Shown piece by piece: positions 25,819 through 35,374 of a DNA stretch of 64,000 nt; position 1 is the first letter of the stretch, and each line of letters begins with the position of its first letter. Location of the stretch: NCBI GenBank assembly GCA_910587165.1, contig CAJUKP010000003.1, positions 89,296-153,295 of the forward strand. Direction: 5' to 3'. Position numbers and translations under genes: made by a program. The DNA comes from an uncultured Duncaniella sp. Lineage in GTDB: Bacteria; Bacteroidota; Bacteroidia; Bacteroidales; Muribaculaceae. The notes under the pieces are model-generated. The model was not told where the DNA came from. It saw only the letters and a program-made list of their open reading frames with translations, and ran no database searches.

Positions 25819-26993
25819 AACGTATCCACATATTCCTTGTCACTCTGCTGACAGCTTTAGCCGGCTCGGCCGTTGCCCCGGAGGTGCAGCTGCTCACAGC
25901 TGCACCGGGCAACAACATCTATGAGCTCGAAGGGCACACCGCCCTGCGCATCATCCATCCCCGGTGGGGTGACTTCACCGTCAACTGGGGGGTGTTCGAC
26001 TTCGACTCCCCCGGCTTTGTCTACCGCTTTGTCAAGGGTGAGACCGATTATATCGCCGCCGCCTACCCCACCGAGCGGTTCGTGTCATCGTATGCACGTG
26101 CCGGACGCGCCTTGAGCTACCAGACCCTCGCGCTTGATTCACTGCAGGCCGAGAGGCTCACGGCCCTCGTCATGGAAAACCTGCAGCCTGAAAACAGGGT
26201 CTACCGCTACAACTATGTGCTCGACAATTGCGCCACACGTCCGCTCGACATGATAGCCCGCAGCGTGGGCTGCCCTATCGAACTGTCGGCCCCATCACTC
26301 CCCGAAGCCTCGCGGAGCACCTTCCGCAACGTCATGCGGCACTACCACCGCAACTATCCCTGGTATCAGTTCGGCATCGACCTTGCCCTCGGGAGCGGAA
26401 TCGACCGCCCGCTTCTGGCTGACGAGCCCCGGTTTGCTCCGGTGGTGGCCCGCGAGATGGTCGAGGAGGCAAAATTGCCCGGCGGTGAACAATTGGTGAC
26501 CCGATCTGGTTATCTGTATGGATCGGACTCGACACCATCCGTCGTGGCCCCTCCCACCCACTGGACCCTCACCCCACTCTTCTGGGGATGGACCGTGTGT
26601 GCGCTCGCATTCTGCGTGAGTGTGCTCCAGATGCGCTCCCGCCCGAAATGGGGACGCATATTCGACACGATGTGGTTCAGCCTGACGGGGCTCACCGGCC
26701 TTCTCCTCACTTTCCTCATCTTCGTCTCCGTCCACGAGGCCACATCGCCCAACTGGCTCTATCTGTGGCTCAACCCGCTCTGCTTTATCGGAGCTGTCGC
26801 GCCCTGGCTAAAACGGGGCAAAGTTTTGGAAATTAGCTATCAAAGTGTTAACTTTGCACTCTTGATTGTGCTCGGTGGAGTTTTCCTGGCCGGAGTGCAA
26901 TCGCCCAATCCGACATTCATCCCGCTCATGCTCGCCACCGGGCTCAGGGCGGTGACAAACATCATGAATCCCTTATGCGCAAAAAAACGCTGA
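25815..26993 (+). CDS. DUF4105 membrane protein, Lnb-like
   Basis: The product has 392 residues. An N-terminal signal or anchor (residues 1-22) is followed by a DUF4105-type periplasmic domain with conserved EGHTALRI (His) and NYVLDNCATRPLD (Cys), a Cys-His pair like that of papain-fold enzymes. Four hydrophobic segments occupy about 255-390 (LFWGWTVCALAFCVSVLQM and so on). The family includes Lnb, reported as a lipoprotein N-acyltransferase, and the presence of many lipoproteins nearby fits. The gene overlaps mutL by 4 nt and the next gene by 19 nt. Function is from family resemblance only. Confidence 0.75.
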   Translation: MKRIHIFLVTLLTALAGSAVAPEVQLLTAAPGNNIYELEGHTALRIIHPRWGDFTVNWGVFDFDSPGFVYRFVKGETDYIAAAYPTERFVSSYARAGRALSYQTLALDSLQAERLTALVMENLQPENRVYRYNYVLDNCATRPLDMIARSVGCPIELSAPSLPEASRSTFRNVMRHYHRNYPWYQFGIDLALGSGIDRPLLADEPRFAPVVAREMVEEAKLPGGEQLVTRSGYLYGSDSTPSVVAPPTHWTLTPLFWGWTVCALAFCVSVLQMRSRPKWGRIFDTMWFSLTGLTGLLLTFLIFVSVHEATSPNWLYLWLNPLCFIGAVAPWLKRGKVLEISYQSVNFALLIVLGGVFLAGVQSPNPTFIPLMLATGLRAVTNIMNPLCAKKR

Positions 26994-28609
26994 TCACATC
27001 CCGTCTCGCCTGTGTAATGGTTGCCTATATGGTGACCGCCGGGATTGCAGCCGCATCCACGCGCGCCAAGGATCCGTCGCCCCGCCCCACCCTCGTTGTG
27101 GGGATTTTTGTGGAAGGTCTGACAGCCGACTATGTCAACCTGCTCCGCTCAAACTTCGGCGCCGATGGCTTCAACCGTCTCATCGACAACGGCGTGACCA
27201 TCGAGAACGTCGACTATGGTCCCGGCATCGACGCCACCGCCGCCACCGCCGTGCTGGTAAGCGGAGCCGCCCCTGCCGTCAACGGCATCCCCTCGGCCCG
27301 CGTCTGGGACACCAATACCAAGATCGACTACCCCATACTGCTCGATCCCAAGGAGATCGGCACATACTCCGAACAGGCACTCACACCCTCACCGCTGCTG
27401 GTATCGACCATCTCCGACGAGGTGCGCATCTCCGACGGAGGTCTCGGCGTGGTTCATGCCATCGCCGCCGACCCTCAGATAGCCATCCTCATGGGTGGCC
27501 ATGCCGGAAACAGCTCCTTCTGGATAAGCGACATCTCGGGCAAATGGACCTCATCGCGCCACTATCGCGAGACACCGCCGGTGATCTCCCGCCGCAATGT
27601 TGGATTCAACCTACCCGTGCGTATCGACACCATGGCGTGGGAACCGGCGCTCAGACTCGACCGATATCCCGATCTCCCGGAATACAAGAAACTCTATCCT
27701 TTCCGCCACACATTCCCGGCAAAGAAATCCGACCGGTTCAAGATATTCAAGACCTCCGCTCCGGCCAACCGGGAAGTGGCATCGGCTGCAGCCGACTACA
27801 TCTCCACCCTCTCGCTGGGCACCCGCGGGGTCACCGATATGCTCAGCCTCGGCTTCAATGTCAGCCCTTATCTCTACGGACGTGAGGCCGACAACCGCAT
27901 CGAGACTATGGACGCCTACGTCCGGCTCGACTCCGACATAGCCAACATCATACGCGCCATCGAGAAAGGCCCGGGAATGGACCGCACCCTGCTGTTCGTG
28001 GCCGGCACACCGGCTCCGTCGGGAGGCAAACGGGACGAGGAGCGCTGGAACATCCCCTCCGGACAGTTCTCCCCCCGCAAGGCCATCTCCCTGCTCAATA
28101 TGTATCTCATGGCCATCCACGGCAACGGGGAATGGGTCAACGGATACCATAACGGATACTTCTTCCTCAACCGCCCCTTGCTCAAGGAGCGCGGCATATC
28201 CGAATCAGATATGCGGCGTGAGAGCGCCGAATTCCTCACCCGCATGAGCGGAGTGAGCGACGTCTACACACTGGACGATATCCTGGCCCGCCGTGCAGGC
28301 GATACGCCCGCGGCACTCCACCGCAACATCTCCGCCACCCATGCAGGCGACCTGCTCGTTATGGTCAATCCCGGATGGGAGATATCTGACGAGATAGAGG
28401 GCGAGACTGTCAACATAGACCAGTCACAACTCCCCGTAGTCCGCTGGCAGGCTTCGACTTCACCTATATATATAATAGCTCCATCGCTCAAGGCGACCGA
28501 AATCACCGAACGTGTCGACGCAAGGGCCATAGCCCCCACAATCGCGCGTCAGCTCCGCATCCGTTCGCCCAACGCCGCGTCACTCCAGCCCCTCCTCCTC
28601 GACAGATAA
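26975..28609 (+). CDS. Alkaline-phosphatase-superfamily protein lacking metal ligands
   Basis: The product has 544 residues with a signal peptide (about 1-28). Overall layout follows PafA-type phosphatases: TLVVGIFVEGLTADYV, then GAAPAVNGIPSARVWD, GGHAGNSSFWISD and a C-terminal GDLLVMVNPGWEI. Key metal-binding positions look changed: the first Asp is Glu47 (IFVEGL), the usual PDYxGH reads NVSPYLYG, the usual TADHG reads VAGTPAPSG, and the late THVP histidine is replaced by STSPIYI. It is therefore probably a binding or scaffold protein rather than an active phosphatase. It overlaps the Lnb-like gene and precedes secA by 66 nt. Confidence 0.7.
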   Translation: MRKKTLITSRLACVMVAYMVTAGIAAASTRAKDPSPRPTLVVGIFVEGLTADYVNLLRSNFGADGFNRLIDNGVTIENVDYGPGIDATAATAVLVSGAAPAVNGIPSARVWDTNTKIDYPILLDPKEIGTYSEQALTPSPLLVSTISDEVRISDGGLGVVHAIAADPQIAILMGGHAGNSSFWISDISGKWTSSRHYRETPPVISRRNVGFNLPVRIDTMAWEPALRLDRYPDLPEYKKLYPFRHTFPAKKSDRFKIFKTSAPANREVASAAADYISTLSLGTRGVTDMLSLGFNVSPYLYGREADNRIETMDAYVRLDSDIANIIRAIEKGPGMDRTLLFVAGTPAPSGGKRDEERWNIPSGQFSPRKAISLLNMYLMAIHGNGEWVNGYHNGYFFLNRPLLKERGISESDMRRESAEFLTRMSGVSDVYTLDDILARRAGDTPAALHRNISATHAGDLLVMVNPGWEISDEIEGETVNIDQSQLPVVRWQASTSPIYIIAPSLKATEITERVDARAIAPTIARQLRIRSPNAASLQPLLLDR

Positions 28610-28631
28610 CTCACATAACCACAGCATCAGC

Positions 28632-28647
28632 CACCCCCGCGGGGGTG
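28632..28647. repeat. Perfect GC palindrome upstream of secA
   Basis: CACCCCCGCGGGGGTG is a 16-bp perfect palindrome 29 nt before the secA ATG. It may form a short hairpin in the mRNA or bind a dimeric protein. No T tract follows, so it is not a normal terminator. Confidence 0.4.
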
Positions 28648-28675
28648 TCAGACATATACCCAACAAAAAATATCA

Positions 28676-31600
28676 ATGTCTTTCACATCATTTCTCACCA
28701 AGCTTTTCGGCAACAAATCCACCCGTGACCTCAAGGAGATCGAGCCGATAGTTCAGAAAATCGAGGCTCTCGAGCCCGAGGTGAAACAACTCACTATAGA
28801 TCAACTGCGCGAGCGCATCCAGGCCGTCCGCGACGACATCAAGCAATCCATCTCAGCCCAGCAGGAGGAGAACACCCGCCTCAAGGTAGAGGTTGAGGAA
28901 CTCCCCTTTGACCAGCGTCAGCCCGTCTGGGACACAATCGACCGCAACGAGAAGATCATGCTCGACACCATCGAGGACAAGCTCAACGAGCACCTCCCCG
29001 AAGTGTTCGCCGTAGTGCGCGAGACCGCCGCCCGCTTCGCCGCCAACGAGACAATCGTGGTCAACGCCACCGACCTCGACCGCGAGCTGGCCGCACAGGG
29101 CAAGGACTTCGTAACCATCGACGGCGACAAGGCCATCTGGAAGAACCACTGGATAGCAGGTGGCAACGAGATCAAGTGGGATATGGTCCACTACCGCGTG
29201 CAGCTCATCGGCGGCATCGTGCTCCATCAGGGCAAGATCGCCGAGATGGCCACCGGTGAGGGTAAGACCCTCGTGGCCACTCTCCCGGTATTCCTCCGCT
29301 CTCTCTCCGGACGCGGAGTCCACGTCGTGACAGTCAACGACTACCTGTCCAAGCGTGACTCCGAGTGGATGGGTCCCCTGTATATGTTCCACGGCTCCAC
29401 CGTTGACTGCATCGACAAGCACCAGCCCAACACCGCTGCCCGCCGCCGCGCCTACGAGTGTGACATCACTTTCGGTACCAACAATGAATTCGGTTTCGAC
29501 TATCTGCGCGACAATATGGCCATGAGTCCGGCCGACATGGTGCAGCGCAAGCACTACTATGCCATCGTCGACGAGGTTGACTCCGTGCTCATCGACGACG
29601 CCCGTACACCGCTCATCATCTCCGGCCCCGTGCCCAAGGGGGATGACCAGCTTTTCGATGAATACCGTCCGAATGTCGAGAAGGTGTTCGAGGCCCAGAA
29701 ACGTCTCGTCACAAAGATTCTCGCCGAGGCCAAGGCCAAGATAGCCTCCGAAGACAAGGATGTCCGCAAGGAGGGTGCCCTCCTTCTCTTCCGTGCCTTC
29801 AAGGGCCTCCCCAAGAACGGCGCTCTCATCAAGTTCCTCTCCCAGGACGGCATGAAGAACCTCATGCTCGAGACCGAGGCATACTATCTCCAGGACAACC
29901 AGCGCGAGATGCCCACCGTGACCGACCCGCTCTACTTCGTCATCGACGAGAAGAACCGCAGCGTCGAGCTCACCGACAAGGGTATCGACGAACTCACCGG
30001 CAAGAGCGACGACCCGCAGTTCTTCGTGCTCCCCGACATAGCCGCGCAGCTTTCCGAGACAGAGAACATAACCGATCCCGCCGAGCGCGCCCGCCGCAAG
30101 GACGAGCTCATGCAGGAATATGCCGTAAAGGCCGAGCGTGTCCACACCGTCACCCAGCTCCTCAAGGCATACGCTCTCTTTGAGAAAGACGTGGAATATG
30201 TGATTGACGAAGGAAAGATCAAGATCGTCGACGAACAGACCGGACGTATCATGGAGGGACGCCGCTACAGCGACGGACTCCACCAGGCCATCGAGGCCAA
30301 GGAGCGCGTGAAGGTCGAGGCCGCGACCCAGACATTCGCCACCATCACCCTGCAGAACTACTTCCGTATGTATCACAAGCTCGCGGGTATGACCGGTACA
30401 GCCGAGACAGAGGCCGGCGAGCTTTGGGACATCTACAAACTGGATGTGGTCACCATCCCCACCAACAGGCCCATAGCGCGAATCGACATGGACGACCGCG
30501 TCTACAAGACCAAGAAAGAAAAATATGCCGCTGTGATCGACGAGATCCAGGAGCTTGTCAAGGCCGGACGACCTGTGCTCGTGGGTACCACCTCGGTGGA
30601 AATCTCAGAGCTTCTCAGCCGAATGCTCACCATGCGCCACATCCCCCACAATGTGCTCAACGCCAAACTTCACCAGAAGGAGGCCGAGATCGTGGCCCGC
30701 GCAGGCGAGAAAGGCATGGTCACAATTGCCACCAACATGGCCGGACGAGGCACCGACATCAAGCTCTCGCCGGAGGTGAAGGCCGCCGGCGGTCTTGCCA
30801 TCATAGGCACCGAGCGCCATGAGAGCCGCCGCGTCGACCGCCAGCTCCGCGGACGTGCCGGACGTCAGGGCGACCCCGGATCATCAGTGTTCTACGTGTC
30901 GTTCGAGGATCAGCTCATGCGACTCTTCGCCACCGACCGCGTCATGAAGATGCTCGACACCCTCGGCCTTGAGGAAGGGGAGCGCATCGAGAGCCGCATG
31001 GTCACCAACGCTATCGGCAACGCACAGAAACGCGTCGAGGAAAACAACTTCGGTATCCGCAAGCGCCTGCTCGAATATGACGACGTGATGAACAAGCAGC
31101 GCACCTACATCTACAACCGCCGTCACCATGCCCTCCTCGGCGAGCGTATCGGCATTGACATAGCCAACATGATGTGGGATGTGATCGAGAACTTCGTCAA
31201 CAACACCTATCCCGCCGACTATCAGGATCTCGCCATGGACCTCTTCAAGACCCTCACCATCGAGGCGCCCTTCACCGAAGAGGAATTCCGCAATATCAGC
31301 AAGGAGGAAGCCATCGAACGCATCCACACCGCCGCATCCGAAGCCTTCGACCGCAAGCGCGACCGCATAATCGAGGTGGCGCAGCCTGTCATCACCGACT
31401 GTGTGGAGAACCGTGGCTTCAAGGGACGCATCGCGGTGCCCATGACCGACGGCAAACGGTTCTTCAACCTTGTTGTCGACATTGACGAGGCTTACCGCAC
31501 CGGCTGCAAATCCATTGTCAAGGAATGGCACAAGGCCGTCCTGCTCGTCACCATCGACGAACTCTGGAAAGAGCATCTCCGCGAGCTCGACCAGCTCCGC

Positions 31601-32089
31601 CAGAGTGTGCAGAACGCATCCTACGAACAGAAGGATCCCCTTGTGATCTATAAGGTGGAATCGTTCCACCTCTTCGAAGGAATGCTTGCCCAGCTCAACA
31701 ACAAGGCTATGGCCACCCTGATGCGCGGACAGATCTACGTGCAGCAGGCACCCCAGCAACCGGCTCCCGCCCCACAGGCAGCCCAGACGCCCGAAGGTGG
31801 AGAAGAATCAGCTGAAGCTTCCGCCGAGACTCCCGCACCCGCCGCACCGGCCCCCAAGCCACAGCCCGAAGTGCGCCGCGCCATGCCTGAGCGTCCGGCC
31901 GACTACTCCAACTACCGCACGTCGCGCGAGAATCTCCCCGGCGAGAACGCCAACCGCGCCGCCGCCCAGGGAGCATCGCAGCGCCAGCCCGTGCAACCCG
32001 CCAAGGCAGGCCCCCGCATCAACCGTAATGACCCCTGTCCATGCGGTTCGGGCAAGAAATACAAAAACTGCCACGGCAAAGGTCTCTGA
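28676..32089 (+). CDS. secA: Preprotein translocase ATPase SecA
   Basis: The product has 1137 residues, long compared with E. coli (901) but usual for Bacteroidetes, which carry insertions. Visible motifs are Walker A ATGEGKTLVATLP (about 193), DEVDSVLIDDARTPLIIS (Walker B region), NLMLETEAYYL-type insertion, RIMEGRRYSDGLHQAIEAKE, TNMAGRGTDIKL and RQLRGRAGRQGDPGSS. After a Pro/Ala-rich linker, the C-terminal zinc motif DPCPCGSGKKYKNCHG binds SecB or ribosome. It powers Sec export of the many signal-peptide proteins here, including type IX cargo and components. A strong terminator follows at 20 nt. Confidence 0.97.
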   Translation: MSFTSFLTKLFGNKSTRDLKEIEPIVQKIEALEPEVKQLTIDQLRERIQAVRDDIKQSISAQQEENTRLKVEVEELPFDQRQPVWDTIDRNEKIMLDTIEDKLNEHLPEVFAVVRETAARFAANETIVVNATDLDRELAAQGKDFVTIDGDKAIWKNHWIAGGNEIKWDMVHYRVQLIGGIVLHQGKIAEMATGEGKTLVATLPVFLRSLSGRGVHVVTVNDYLSKRDSEWMGPLYMFHGSTVDCIDKHQPNTAARRRAYECDITFGTNNEFGFDYLRDNMAMSPADMVQRKHYYAIVDEVDSVLIDDARTPLIISGPVPKGDDQLFDEYRPNVEKVFEAQKRLVTKILAEAKAKIASEDKDVRKEGALLLFRAFKGLPKNGALIKFLSQDGMKNLMLETEAYYLQDNQREMPTVTDPLYFVIDEKNRSVELTDKGIDELTGKSDDPQFFVLPDIAAQLSETENITDPAERARRKDELMQEYAVKAERVHTVTQLLKAYALFEKDVEYVIDEGKIKIVDEQTGRIMEGRRYSDGLHQAIEAKERVKVEAATQTFATITLQNYFRMYHKLAGMTGTAETEAGELWDIYKLDVVTIPTNRPIARIDMDDRVYKTKKEKYAAVIDEIQELVKAGRPVLVGTTSVEISELLSRMLTMRHIPHNVLNAKLHQKEAEIVARAGEKGMVTIATNMAGRGTDIKLSPEVKAAGGLAIIGTERHESRRVDRQLRGRAGRQGDPGSSVFYVSFEDQLMRLFATDRVMKMLDTLGLEEGERIESRMVTNAIGNAQKRVEENNFGIRKRLLEYDDVMNKQRTYIYNRRHHALLGERIGIDIANMMWDVIENFVNNTYPADYQDLAMDLFKTLTIEAPFTEEEFRNISKEEAIERIHTAASEAFDRKRDRIIEVAQPVITDCVENRGFKGRIAVPMTDGKRFFNLVVDIDEAYRTGCKSIVKEWHKAVLLVTIDELWKEHLRELDQLRQSVQNASYEQKDPLVIYKVESFHLFEGMLAQLNNKAMATLMRGQIYVQQAPQQPAPAPQAAQTPEGGEESAEASAETPAPAAPAPKPQPEVRRAMPERPADYSNYRTSRENLPGENANRAAAQGASQRQPVQPAKAGPRINRNDPCPCGSGKKYKNCHGKGL

Positions 32090-32108
32090 TCCCGTAAGGC
32101 AATAAATC

Positions 32109-32150
32109 GAGGCTGTCCACGTTATTTTTATGATGGACAGCCTCTTTTTT
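32109..32150 (+). terminator. secA terminator or attenuator overlapping the porT start
   Basis: An 11-bp perfect stem GAGGCTGTCCA (32109-32119) with TGGACAGCCTC (32134-32144) is followed by six T residues (32145-32150): a textbook intrinsic terminator. Its 3' arm and T run coincide with the first codons of porT (ATG 32130 and 32133), so hairpin formation would both stop transcription and hide the start codon. Confidence 0.8.
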
Positions 32151-32876
32151 ATCCGGACAAGAAGACTGCTTCGGGCTCTGACGCTCGTTGCGGTCGCCAT
32201 CTGCGCCCTCGGCGCCGGGGCACAGAATCTCAATGACAAAGTGCTCAACCGCCCTTACGCCGATATGCGCCGCTGGCATCTGGGATTCTCGTTCGGAGTG
32301 CATACCCAGGACATCTCATTCGTCCACAACGGCTTCGTCACTCCCGGCGGGGAGCAATGGTTCATGGAGCAACCATCGTTCTCACCCGGATTCTGCGTCA
32401 ACGGTCTTGTGGACTACAGGCTCAACCACCTGTTCAACCTCCGCTTCACTCCCGGTATGTATTTCGGCAACCGCGACATCACCATGCGCGAATATGGCTC
32501 CGGGGCAGAACTCCGCCAGAATGTCAAGTCGGCACTCGTAGTCCTGCCACTCGACCTGAAATTCTCCGGACTGCGTTACCGCAACTCACGCCCGTATGTC
32601 ACGGCAGGAGTGATGCCCACATTCAATGTCACCCGTCAGCGCGGCGATTATCTCCGGACCAAGCCCATGGATTTCTATCTCACCGCCGGTTTCGGATGTG
32701 ATTTCTATCTTCCCTTCTTCAAGTTCATTCCTGAGGTGAAATTCTGTTTCGGCCTCACCGACGTCATAGACCATGACCGCCCCGATCTGGAGGAGGAGCC
32801 GGACAAACTGAAGATCACCCAGTCGCTCAAGAAAGCGGTGTCGCGCATGGTGGTGTTCACATTTTATTTCGAATGA
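32130..32876 (+). CDS. porT: Type IX secretion outer-membrane protein PorT
   Basis: The product has 248 residues. A signal peptide (residues 1-32, ending GAGAQ) precedes an eight-strand-type beta-barrel with WHLGFSFGVHTQDISF, FCVNGLVDYRLNHLFNLRF and a terminal VVFTFYFE strand. This matches PorT/SprT, needed for Por (type IX) secretion; the exact role of PorT is not settled. No in-frame TTG, GTG or ATG occurs later in the signal peptide, so translation must begin at 32130 or 32133, within the secA terminator. It overlaps the next gene (ATGA). Confidence 0.85.
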   Translation: MMDSLFFIRTRRLLRALTLVAVAICALGAGAQNLNDKVLNRPYADMRRWHLGFSFGVHTQDISFVHNGFVTPGGEQWFMEQPSFSPGFCVNGLVDYRLNHLFNLRFTPGMYFGNRDITMREYGSGAELRQNVKSALVVLPLDLKFSGLRYRNSRPYVTAGVMPTFNVTRQRGDYLRTKPMDFYLTAGFGCDFYLPFFKFIPEVKFCFGLTDVIDHDRPDLEEEPDKLKITQSLKKAVSRMVVFTFYFE

Positions 32877-33904
32877 TCTCCATGAAACCAGTCATACACA
32901 CTATACTCAGGGCAATGCTCGTCATGGCGGTGGTGGCCATAGCCACACCGGGACTCAAAGCCCAGGGTGACGCGATGCTCACCCACTATTGGGCCGTCCC
33001 CACCTACTATAACCCCGCCGCCGCGGGCGACACCGACAACATCCGTCTGCGCGGAGGGATGAGAATGCAATGGGTAGGGATCGACGGCGCACCGCGCACA
33101 TTTGTCGGAGCCGCCGATATGCCCTTCAAGTTTCTCGGTAAAAAATTCGGGACAGGAGTCGTGATCCAACAGGAGTCGATGGGTCTGTTCCGCAATCTCA
33201 CCGTCAACGCCCAGATAGGCTACAAATTCAAATTTCTCAAAGGTGAGTTCACAGGAGCCCTCCAGGTGGGATTCTTCAACGAACAGTTCAAAGGTTCCGA
33301 GGTCTACATCCCGGACGACGATGACTTCCACGAGAGCACCGACGACGCCATTCCCTCCACCGACCTTGCGGGCAACGCCCTTGACCTCGGCATCGGTCTC
33401 TTCTATATCCACAAACGCTTCAAGGCCGGACTCTCCATGCTCCATGCCAACAATCCCACCGTCACGTTCACCTCTGAAAACGGGACAGGCTCAGGCAGTG
33501 TGGCCGGCGGTGACGGCGAGACTGCTAAAAAATATCAATTCACAGCCAAGCGGGCCCTCTATTTCACAGCAGAAGGCAATATTCCCATTAAGAATACGTT
33601 ATTTGAAGTGATACCCTCCCTCCTTGTAAGGAGCGATTTCAGTTTCACCGACGTCGCCGTCACAGGAAGAGTGCGCTACAACAAACTCTTCACCGCCGGA
33701 ATAGGCTACCGCTACGACGACGCTCTCTCGATAATGCTCGGGGCAGAGCTGAAAGGAATATTCATATCCTACAGCTATGACTATCACCTCAGCGACATAT
33801 CCCGCGCATCGTCGGGCAGCCATGAAATCTTTGCAGGCTACAACCTCAAACTCGACTTCTCCGAGAAGAACCGAAACAAACACAAGAGCATCCGAATAAT
33901 GTAA
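32873..33904 (+). CDS. porP: PorP/SprF-family type IX secretion outer-membrane protein
   Basis: The product has 343 residues (or 340 from the ATG at 32882) with a signal peptide ending LKAQG. Family marks are HYWAVPTYYNPAAAGD near the N-terminus, MRMQWVGIDGAP, GLFRNLTVNAQIGYKF and repeated beta strands through YDYHLSDISRASSGSHEI. PorP/SprF proteins are outer-membrane barrels that act with the PorK/N ring and with cargo. It overlaps porT by 4 nt and precedes gldK by 3 nt. Confidence 0.92.
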   Translation: MISMKPVIHTILRAMLVMAVVAIATPGLKAQGDAMLTHYWAVPTYYNPAAAGDTDNIRLRGGMRMQWVGIDGAPRTFVGAADMPFKFLGKKFGTGVVIQQESMGLFRNLTVNAQIGYKFKFLKGEFTGALQVGFFNEQFKGSEVYIPDDDDFHESTDDAIPSTDLAGNALDLGIGLFYIHKRFKAGLSMLHANNPTVTFTSENGTGSGSVAGGDGETAKKYQFTAKRALYFTAEGNIPIKNTLFEVIPSLLVRSDFSFTDVAVTGRVRYNKLFTAGIGYRYDDALSIMLGAELKGIFISYSYDYHLSDISRASSGSHEIFAGYNLKLDFSEKNRNKHKSIRIM

Positions 33905-33907
33905 CTT

Positions 33908-35347
33908 ATGAAAAAGATACTCCATATACTCTTTGCCTTGACCGCGCTTGCCGTGGCCGTCAGCTGCGCATCCGGGAGCCGAAGCTCCATGGGTGGTGAA
34001 GTGACCGGCGTGGGGGGCACGTCGTGGTCTGAGCCCACACCCTACGGGATGGTGCTCGTGTCGCGCGGATCCGTGAAGATGGGTCCATCCAAGGAAGACT
34101 CGCTCTGGAATCTGAAAGCCGACCCACGGGGTGTGTCGGTCGATGCATTCTGGATGGACGAGACCGAGATCACCAACTCAAAATACAAGCAGTTCGTGTT
34201 CTGGGTGCGCGACTCGATAATCCGCGAACGCCTTGCCGATCCCCGCTGGGGCGGCAACGAGGAATTCAAGATTGAGGAGGACCGCGAGGGTAATCCCATC
34301 ACCCCTCATCTCAACTGGTCCAAACCCATCCCCTGGCGCAACGCCAACGAGGATGAGCAGCGCGCTATCGAGAGCCTGTACCGCACCAACCCTATCACCG
34401 GGGCGCGTGAACTCGACCCCGAGCAGCTCAACTACCGCTACGAGGTCTACAACCACACCGAGGCTGCCAAGCGCAAGAACCGCCTCGACCCCAGACGTCG
34501 CGAATACAATACCGACAAACCCGTGCCGACCAACCTGCCCGTAATCTCGAAAGACACCGCCTACATCGACGATGACGGCGAGATTCGCCGCGAGACCGTC
34601 ACACGTGCGCTTTCCGGACCATACGACTTCCTCAACACATACATAGTCAACGTCTACCCCGACACCACCGCCTGGATCAACGACTTTGACAACGCATACA
34701 ACGAACCTTACGTGCGCCTCTACTTCGCCCACGGAGGCTACAGCGAGTATCCCGTGGTGGGTGTGAGCTGGGAGCAGGCCAATGCATTCGCCAACTGGCG
34801 CACCGACTTCCTCCGCCGCTCGCTCGGACGCGAGGGTGTGTATATCGAACCCTACCGCCTCCCCACCGAGGCCGAATGGGAATACGCCGCACGAGCCGGA
34901 AAGAGCGAGAATATGTATCCCTGGGACGGCGACCTGCCGCTAACCGAGGAACAGGGTTGTTTCTATGCCAACTTCAAACCTCAGGAGGGCAACTTCGTGC
35001 AGGACGGACAGCTCATCACATCAAGGGTGGGCACATATTCACCCAACGACTTCGGCCTCTACGATATGGCCGGCAACGTGAGCGAATGGACATCGACAGC
35101 CTTCTCGGAGAGCGTCTCGAAGATCACTTCCGACCTGAACCCCGAATACCGCTATGATGCCGCCCAGGAAGACCCGTACAAGATGAAGCGCAAGATTGTG
35201 CGCGGAGGCTCGTGGAAAGATGTGGCCCACAACGTCCGCTCCGACCTCCGTATGTGGGAATACCAGAACGAGCAGCGGTCCTACATAGGCTTCAGATGCG
35301 TGCGTTCGCAGATCGGCTTCGCCAAAGGCACCAAAGCAAAGAAATAA
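33908..35347 (+). CDS. gldK: Type IX secretion lipoprotein GldK/PorK
   Basis: The product has 479 residues. A lipobox (VSCAS, Cys near 20) anchors it to the outer membrane. The rest is a formylglycine-generating-enzyme-like (sulfatase-modifying) fold: MVLVSRGSVKMGPSKEDS, VDAFWMDETEITNSKYKQF, GVSWEQANAFANW, LPTEAEWEYAARAG and SYIGFRCVR. GldK/PorK forms a periplasmic ring with GldN/PorN. The large insertion between the first and second FGE parts is typical of the family. Confidence 0.95.
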   Translation: MKKILHILFALTALAVAVSCASGSRSSMGGEVTGVGGTSWSEPTPYGMVLVSRGSVKMGPSKEDSLWNLKADPRGVSVDAFWMDETEITNSKYKQFVFWVRDSIIRERLADPRWGGNEEFKIEEDREGNPITPHLNWSKPIPWRNANEDEQRAIESLYRTNPITGARELDPEQLNYRYEVYNHTEAAKRKNRLDPRRREYNTDKPVPTNLPVISKDTAYIDDDGEIRRETVTRALSGPYDFLNTYIVNVYPDTTAWINDFDNAYNEPYVRLYFAHGGYSEYPVVGVSWEQANAFANWRTDFLRRSLGREGVYIEPYRLPTEAEWEYAARAGKSENMYPWDGDLPLTEEQGCFYANFKPQEGNFVQDGQLITSRVGTYSPNDFGLYDMAGNVSEWTSTAFSESVSKITSDLNPEYRYDAAQEDPYKMKRKIVRGGSWKDVAHNVRSDLRMWEYQNEQRSYIGFRCVRSQIGFAKGTKAKK

Positions 35348-35374
35348 AAGAAACACCCCACATCATCTCAATCT

